From Defluviicoccus sp. (GTDB taxonomy: Bacteria > Pseudomonadota > Alphaproteobacteria > MPNO01): a stretch of DNA of 35,734 nt. This document shows positions 32,950-35,734 of this stretch, piece by piece (position 1 is the stretch's first letter; each line of letters opens with the position of its first letter). The translations under genes were made by a program, and so were the position numbers. The notes under the pieces are model-generated. The model saw nothing but the letters and a program-made list of their open reading frames with translations. It searched no databases and was not told where the DNA came from. The DNA lies in NCBI GenBank assembly GCA_022823775.1, contig JAJEHI010000161.1, positions 1 to 35,734 of the forward strand, given 5' to 3'.

Positions 32950-33996
32950 CTAGCGACGCGGTATCAGGAACTGGGTGCCGTACCAGCGCCAGCGGCCCTG
33001 CCTGGCCGGCATCGTGCAATTGAGGCGCGGCCGGCCGGCCCGGAAAGCCCTCTCGAACCGCAGCTCGACCCGCGCCCGGCCGATGCGCTCCATCCGTACC
33101 CTTCCCTGACCGGAGGTGTAGCAGGTGAGCAGGTCGATATAGGGCAACGCCTCTCCGGTCACGGTGAATCCCATGATGGGGGGGTTCCGGTTCGGCCCGA
33201 GAAAGATTTCGGACGGCGTGACGTCCACGACTGCCAGCGGCAGCGCGTCGGCGGCGAGGCGAAAGCGCTCCGCGCCGCCATGGACCTCGTTCATCGGGAA
33301 GCGCGGCAGGAAATGGAACGGAGACCCCGGGTGCAGGACGCCCGAGTGCTGGCCGAACGCCGCTCCAAGGCCGGCCTCCCGCACCGCCGCGCGTGCCGCC
33401 CCGGACATGGCGCCAAAGGGATAGGCAAAGACTTGCGGTCGCTCCCCGAGCTCTTCCTCCAGCCGGCGCAGCGCGCGCGCGATGTCGCGGTCGTTGGCAT
33501 CGCGCCCGAGGAGCGGCATCAAACGGTGGGACGCGGTCTGGGCCCCCACGGTGGCACCGTCGCGGGCGATTTCGCGGATCTGCTCCCACGTCATATGGCC
33601 ATCGCCGCCGTCGTCGATCGTATCGGTGGCGAAGAACAGGGTGAAAGGAAGCCCGGCGTCCCGCAGGCGCGGCCACGCACGGGTGTAGAAAGAGCGGAAC
33701 CCGCCGTCGAAGCTTAGCCCGATCGTGCGGTCCGGCAGAACCCGGCCGGTCTTGAGAGCCGTCAGGATCTCGGGCACCGGCATGACGTTGAGTCCGCGTT
33801 CGGCGATCACCTCCAGATGGGCGTCGAACTGATCGAGACGGATGTTGGTGGACGATGCGTGCTGTTCGCCGAACCGCTGGTACATGAGAACGACGGCGGA
33901 CGAGGCGGTCGCCGGTATCGAGCCGAAGATGACCGGCAGCGCCGCGAGCGCGCCGAATATCCATCTTCGAAGATGCATGCGCTTGGCAATGGGCAT
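32950..33996 (-). CDS. Polysaccharide deacetylase-like protein with degenerate metal site
   Basis: A 348-residue exported protein (signal about 1-32). The NodB-like fold is visible: GLSFDGGFRSFYTRAWPRLRDAGLPFTLFFATDTID, GHMTWEQIREIARDGATVGAQTASHRLM, ELGERPQVFAYPFGAMS and FGQHSGVLHPGS. The usual TFDDG motif reads SFDGG: D97 is kept and the metal-binding second Asp is Gly98. The usual H-T/S-x-x-H reads QTASH: the first His is Gln153 and H157 is kept. Two of the three metal ligands are thus lost, so classical zinc-dependent deacetylation is doubtful. It also carries a long C-terminal region (about 230-348) of unknown role. The ddpX-like gene ends 89 bases upstream on the same strand. Confidence 0.85.
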   Translation of the reverse strand: MPIAKRMHLRRWIFGALAALPVIFGSIPATASSAVVLMYQRFGEQHASSTNIRLDQFDAHLEVIAERGLNVMPVPEILTALKTGRVLPDRTIGLSFDGGFRSFYTRAWPRLRDAGLPFTLFFATDTIDDGGDGHMTWEQIREIARDGATVGAQTASHRLMPLLGRDANDRDIARALRRLEEELGERPQVFAYPFGAMSGAARAAVREAGLGAAFGQHSGVLHPGSPFHFLPRFPMNEVHGGAERFRLAADALPLAVVDVTPSEIFLGPNRNPPIMGFTVTGEALPYIDLLTCYTSGQGRVRMERIGRARVELRFERAFRAGRPRLNCTMPARQGRWRWYGTQFLIPRR

Positions 33997-34085
33997 GCGA
34001 ACGGCCGCCGTCCCAGTCTCGACCGGCTGGAATGTTGCGCGCTCTCAGGCCGTCCGGCAAGGGTCGACTCGAACCGCGACCCGAC

Positions 34086-34637
34086 TCACATCATCGGTTC
34101 CGGCAGATCGTCATCGCCCCGCAGCGGGTACGAGCCCGCCTCGAACAGCTGATAGTGCCACCATTCGTTGCGATAGAAATCCCACCCCGCGGCGGTCATC
34201 AGACCCAACAGCACGAACCGGTTGCGCTGGGCCTCGGCGTCGATCTCGGTGCAGCCGTGGTGGGATAATGGCGTGAAGGCGTCGAACGCCGTACCCATCG
34301 GGACCGGCTTGCCGTCGCCGTCGAGCAGCGTCAGATCGACCGCGACGCCGCGCGAATGCGGCGATCCCCTGCGCGGATCGGCGAGGAATTCCGGGTCGGG
34401 CGTGTGCGCCCACAGCGCCTGTTGGGCCTCCCGGGGGCGGAACGCATCGAAAATGCGGATCCCCAACCCGATACGGCGCGCGAGACCTACTGCCCGGCGC
34501 AGCGCCTCCGCGGCATCGCCGTGCAGATAGCAGGCCGGCCGCGCGTAGACCGGCCGTCCGGTGAAGTTGCGGTCGGTCGCGTAGACGATATCGAGCGCGA
34601 CGTCGAACGTCTCCGGCGTGATCTCAACCAGGGTCAT
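34086..34637 (-). CDS. ddpX: D-alanyl-D-alanine dipeptidase (VanX/DdpX family)
   Basis: A 183-residue zinc dipeptidase. RIFDAFRP supplies the conserved arginine (R67), SPHSRGVAVDLTL supplies zinc ligands H94 and D101, and NEWWHYQLF supplies catalytic E158 and ligand H161, all in VanX spacing. DdpX hydrolyses D-Ala-D-Ala, releasing D-alanine; VanX does so as part of vancomycin resistance. No vanH, vanA or vanR/S gene is nearby, so recycling of D-Ala-D-Ala is more likely. No signal peptide is seen, so it acts in the cytoplasm. A good promoter lies upstream. Confidence 0.9.
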   Translation of the reverse strand: MTLVEITPETFDVALDIVYATDRNFTGRPVYARPACYLHGDAAEALRRAVGLARRIGLGIRIFDAFRPREAQQALWAHTPDPEFLADPRRGSPHSRGVAVDLTLLDGDGKPVPMGTAFDAFTPLSHHGCTEIDAEAQRNRFVLLGLMTAAGWDFYRNEWWHYQLFEAGSYPLRGDDDLPEPMM

Positions 34638-34666
34638 GCGGCCGGTCCTCGCGCTTGGACGGCGCC

Positions 34667-34695
34667 ACCATAGGGGTGGCCCGACCCGGGCTCAA
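34667..34695 (-). promoter_or_regulatory. Candidate promoter of the ddpX-like gene
   Basis: On the minus strand TTGAGC (34695-34690), a 17-base spacer and TATGGT (34672-34667, four of six) form a sigma-70-like promoter with +1 near 34660, 23 bases before the ATG. The rest of the 239-base gap to tsaB shows nothing I recognise. Confidence 0.55.
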
Positions 34696-34876
34696 TCGTG
34701 CCCGCGCGGCGCCGTATCCCGGGGCGCGGATTTTCGGCTACGCCCGTCGTGCTGCCGCGTTATCCTGCGGTCACGTCGTTTGTTGCCCCGATCGCGCCGC
34801 GATGCGAAGCGGCTCGGAAGTCCCCGGAACCGGACCCAGGATGCGCGCCGCAAGTCGAACCCGCGGGTCGAGATCG

Positions 34877-35578
34877 ATGCCGCCCCTGCTCGCGCTGGAC
34901 TGCGCGGGCCCGGTCTGTTCGGTCGCGCTGGTTGCGGCTGGCGAAATCGGGATCTCCCGGTCCGCCCGGGTCGACCGGGGTCACGCGCAGGTTCTGCTGC
35001 CGACGATCGCCGACGCGCTCGCCGAAGCCGGCGCGGCGTATCGCGATATCGGCTGCTTCGCCGTGACCGTCGGTCCGGGATCGTTCACCGGCATCCGCAC
35101 CGCGATCGCCACCGCCCGCGGCCTGGCGCTCGCGCTCTCCAGGCCGCTGGTCGGCGTGACGGTGCTGGAGGCGGTGGCCCGGGGCGCCCGTCTCGCCGCC
35201 GCCGAAAGCGGCGCCGACTGTCTTGTCGTCCTTGATACGCGCCGGGCCGACTTATACGCTCAACGCTTCGCGCCCGACGGCGCGGCGCGAACCCTGCCGG
35301 CTGCGATGATGCCAGAACGACTCGTCTCCACTATCGGCGCGGAACGTCTGCTCCTGGCGGGCGATGCGGCGGCTTCCCTCGTTCCTCACCTCGAAGCGCG
35401 CGGCACCGCTTTCGACGGTCCGGCGGGCGAAGGCTTCGCCGACCCCGCGGACATCGCCGCGATCGCGATCGAGCGGTGGGGCGGGCGGAGCGCCGGGGAG
35501 CTTCCGCCGGTCCGGCCGCTCTATCTCCGGGCTCCCGACGCGACCAGGCCGCCGGCGGGCGGGCGGCTCCGCCCGTGA
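34877..35578 (+). CDS. tsaB: tRNA threonylcarbamoyladenosine biosynthesis protein TsaB
   Basis: A 233-residue ASKHA-fold protein. It begins PPLLALDCAGPVCSVALV and has the family motif TVGPGSFTGIRTAIATARGLALAL, with LDTRRADLYAQRF later. TsaB partners TsaD and TsaE in making t6A37 on tRNAs that read ANN codons. It lacks the metal-binding histidines of TsaD, as expected. ATG 34877 is chosen because the family normally begins there; ATG 34841 would add 12 basic residues. The stop overlaps the rimI start (GTGA). Confidence 0.93.
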   Translation: MPPLLALDCAGPVCSVALVAAGEIGISRSARVDRGHAQVLLPTIADALAEAGAAYRDIGCFAVTVGPGSFTGIRTAIATARGLALALSRPLVGVTVLEAVARGARLAAAESGADCLVVLDTRRADLYAQRFAPDGAARTLPAAMMPERLVSTIGAERLLLAGDAAASLVPHLEARGTAFDGPAGEGFADPADIAAIAIERWGGRSAGELPPVRPLYLRAPDATRPPAGGRLRP

Positions 35579-35734
35579 CCGCGACCGCGATCGAACCCCT
35601 CGCGCCGCGCGACATCGAGCGCGTGGCGGCGATCCACGACGCCTGCTTCGACGATGCGTGGTCGGACGACATGATCCGCCGGGTGCTCGGGACGGCCGGC
35701 GCTTTCGGGCTGGTGGCGCGCGCAACCGCCGATC
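35575..35734 (+). CDS. rimI: RimI-like GNAT acetyltransferase, N-terminal part
   Basis: Only 53 codons are present before the window ends. The start GTG overlaps the tsaB stop. The peptide TATAIEPLAPRDIERVAAI continues into ...HDACFDDAWSDDMIRRVLG and matches the beginning of GNAT proteins of the RimI type, which acetylate the N-terminal alanine of ribosomal protein S18. The tsaB-rimI order is widespread. The acetyl-CoA-binding part is outside the window. Confidence 0.8.
   Translation, partial: MTATAIEPLAPRDIERVAAIHDACFDDAWSDDMIRRVLGTAGAFGLVARATAD

Noticed and set aside
34086..34637. A vancomycin-resistance gene
   Set aside because: VanX-type dipeptidase alone; there is no vanH, ligase or VanRS genes, and the organism is Gram-negative. 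A recycling role is more likely.
1..35734. CRISPR arrays, insertion sequences, prophage or tRNA genes
   Set aside because: No regularly spaced direct repeats, transposase or integrase motifs, or cloverleaf sequences were seen on reading both strands; a covariance search could still find something small.

Overview
The window is high-GC, gene-dense chromosomal DNA with no insertion sequence, phage gene, CRISPR array or tRNA that I could see. It points to an alphaproteobacterium, probably Rhodospirillales-like. The evidence is a circularly permuted two-piece ssrA (tmRNA) gene followed directly by an alphaproteobacterial-type sspB, a TIGR02186 membrane protein beside a TauE/SafE permease, a DUF2244 protein beside nth, a phoR-pstSCAB-phoU-phoB cluster, and the order mutS-glnD-murJ-trpS-usp...tsaB-rimI.

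Layout. Bases 1-2628 hold two divergent CBS-domain genes around a good FNR/FixK-type palindrome, then a membrane-tethered DnaQ-like exonuclease. Bases 2675-5207 hold thyA, the divergently transcribed ssrA, sspB and dapB. Bases 5212-9253 hold an AraC-Ogt DNA-repair fusion, DUF2244, nth, a small lipoprotein, a bactofilin and an EI24/CysZ-like membrane protein. Bases 9363-13507 form a forward run of a PfkB kinase, typA and ampG. Bases 13517-21267, all on the minus strand, carry the complete phosphate-starvation module phoR-pstS-pstC-pstA-pstB-phoU-phoB, with a Pho box lying across the phoR stop codon and a strong hairpin after pstS. Bases 21387-31811 run forward: mutS, glnD, murJ, trpS, a TauE/SafE permease, the TIGR02186 protein and a Usp protein. 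Bases 31946-34637 hold three cell-wall genes: a Bax-type glucosaminidase, a degenerate polysaccharide deacetylase and a VanX/DdpX-type dipeptidase. The window ends with tsaB and the start of a rimI-like gene.

Genes that act together. ssrA and SspB both serve trans-translation and delivery of tagged proteins to ClpXP. PhoR/PhoB sense and PstSCAB/PhoU import and signal phosphate. AmpG, MurJ, Bax and DdpX concern peptidoglycan synthesis, remodelling or recycling. MutS, Nth, the Ogt fusion and possibly the DnaQ-like protein concern DNA repair. Most of the window is conserved housekeeping DNA. I did not find an obvious new defence or mobile system. The points most worth checking are the tmRNA tag that reads ANDNDVALAV (ending LAV rather than LAA), a lipoprotein with no canonical start codon, the FNR-type site between the CBS genes, the deacetylase missing metal ligands, and a divergent gene pair whose predicted promoters imply leaderless transcripts.
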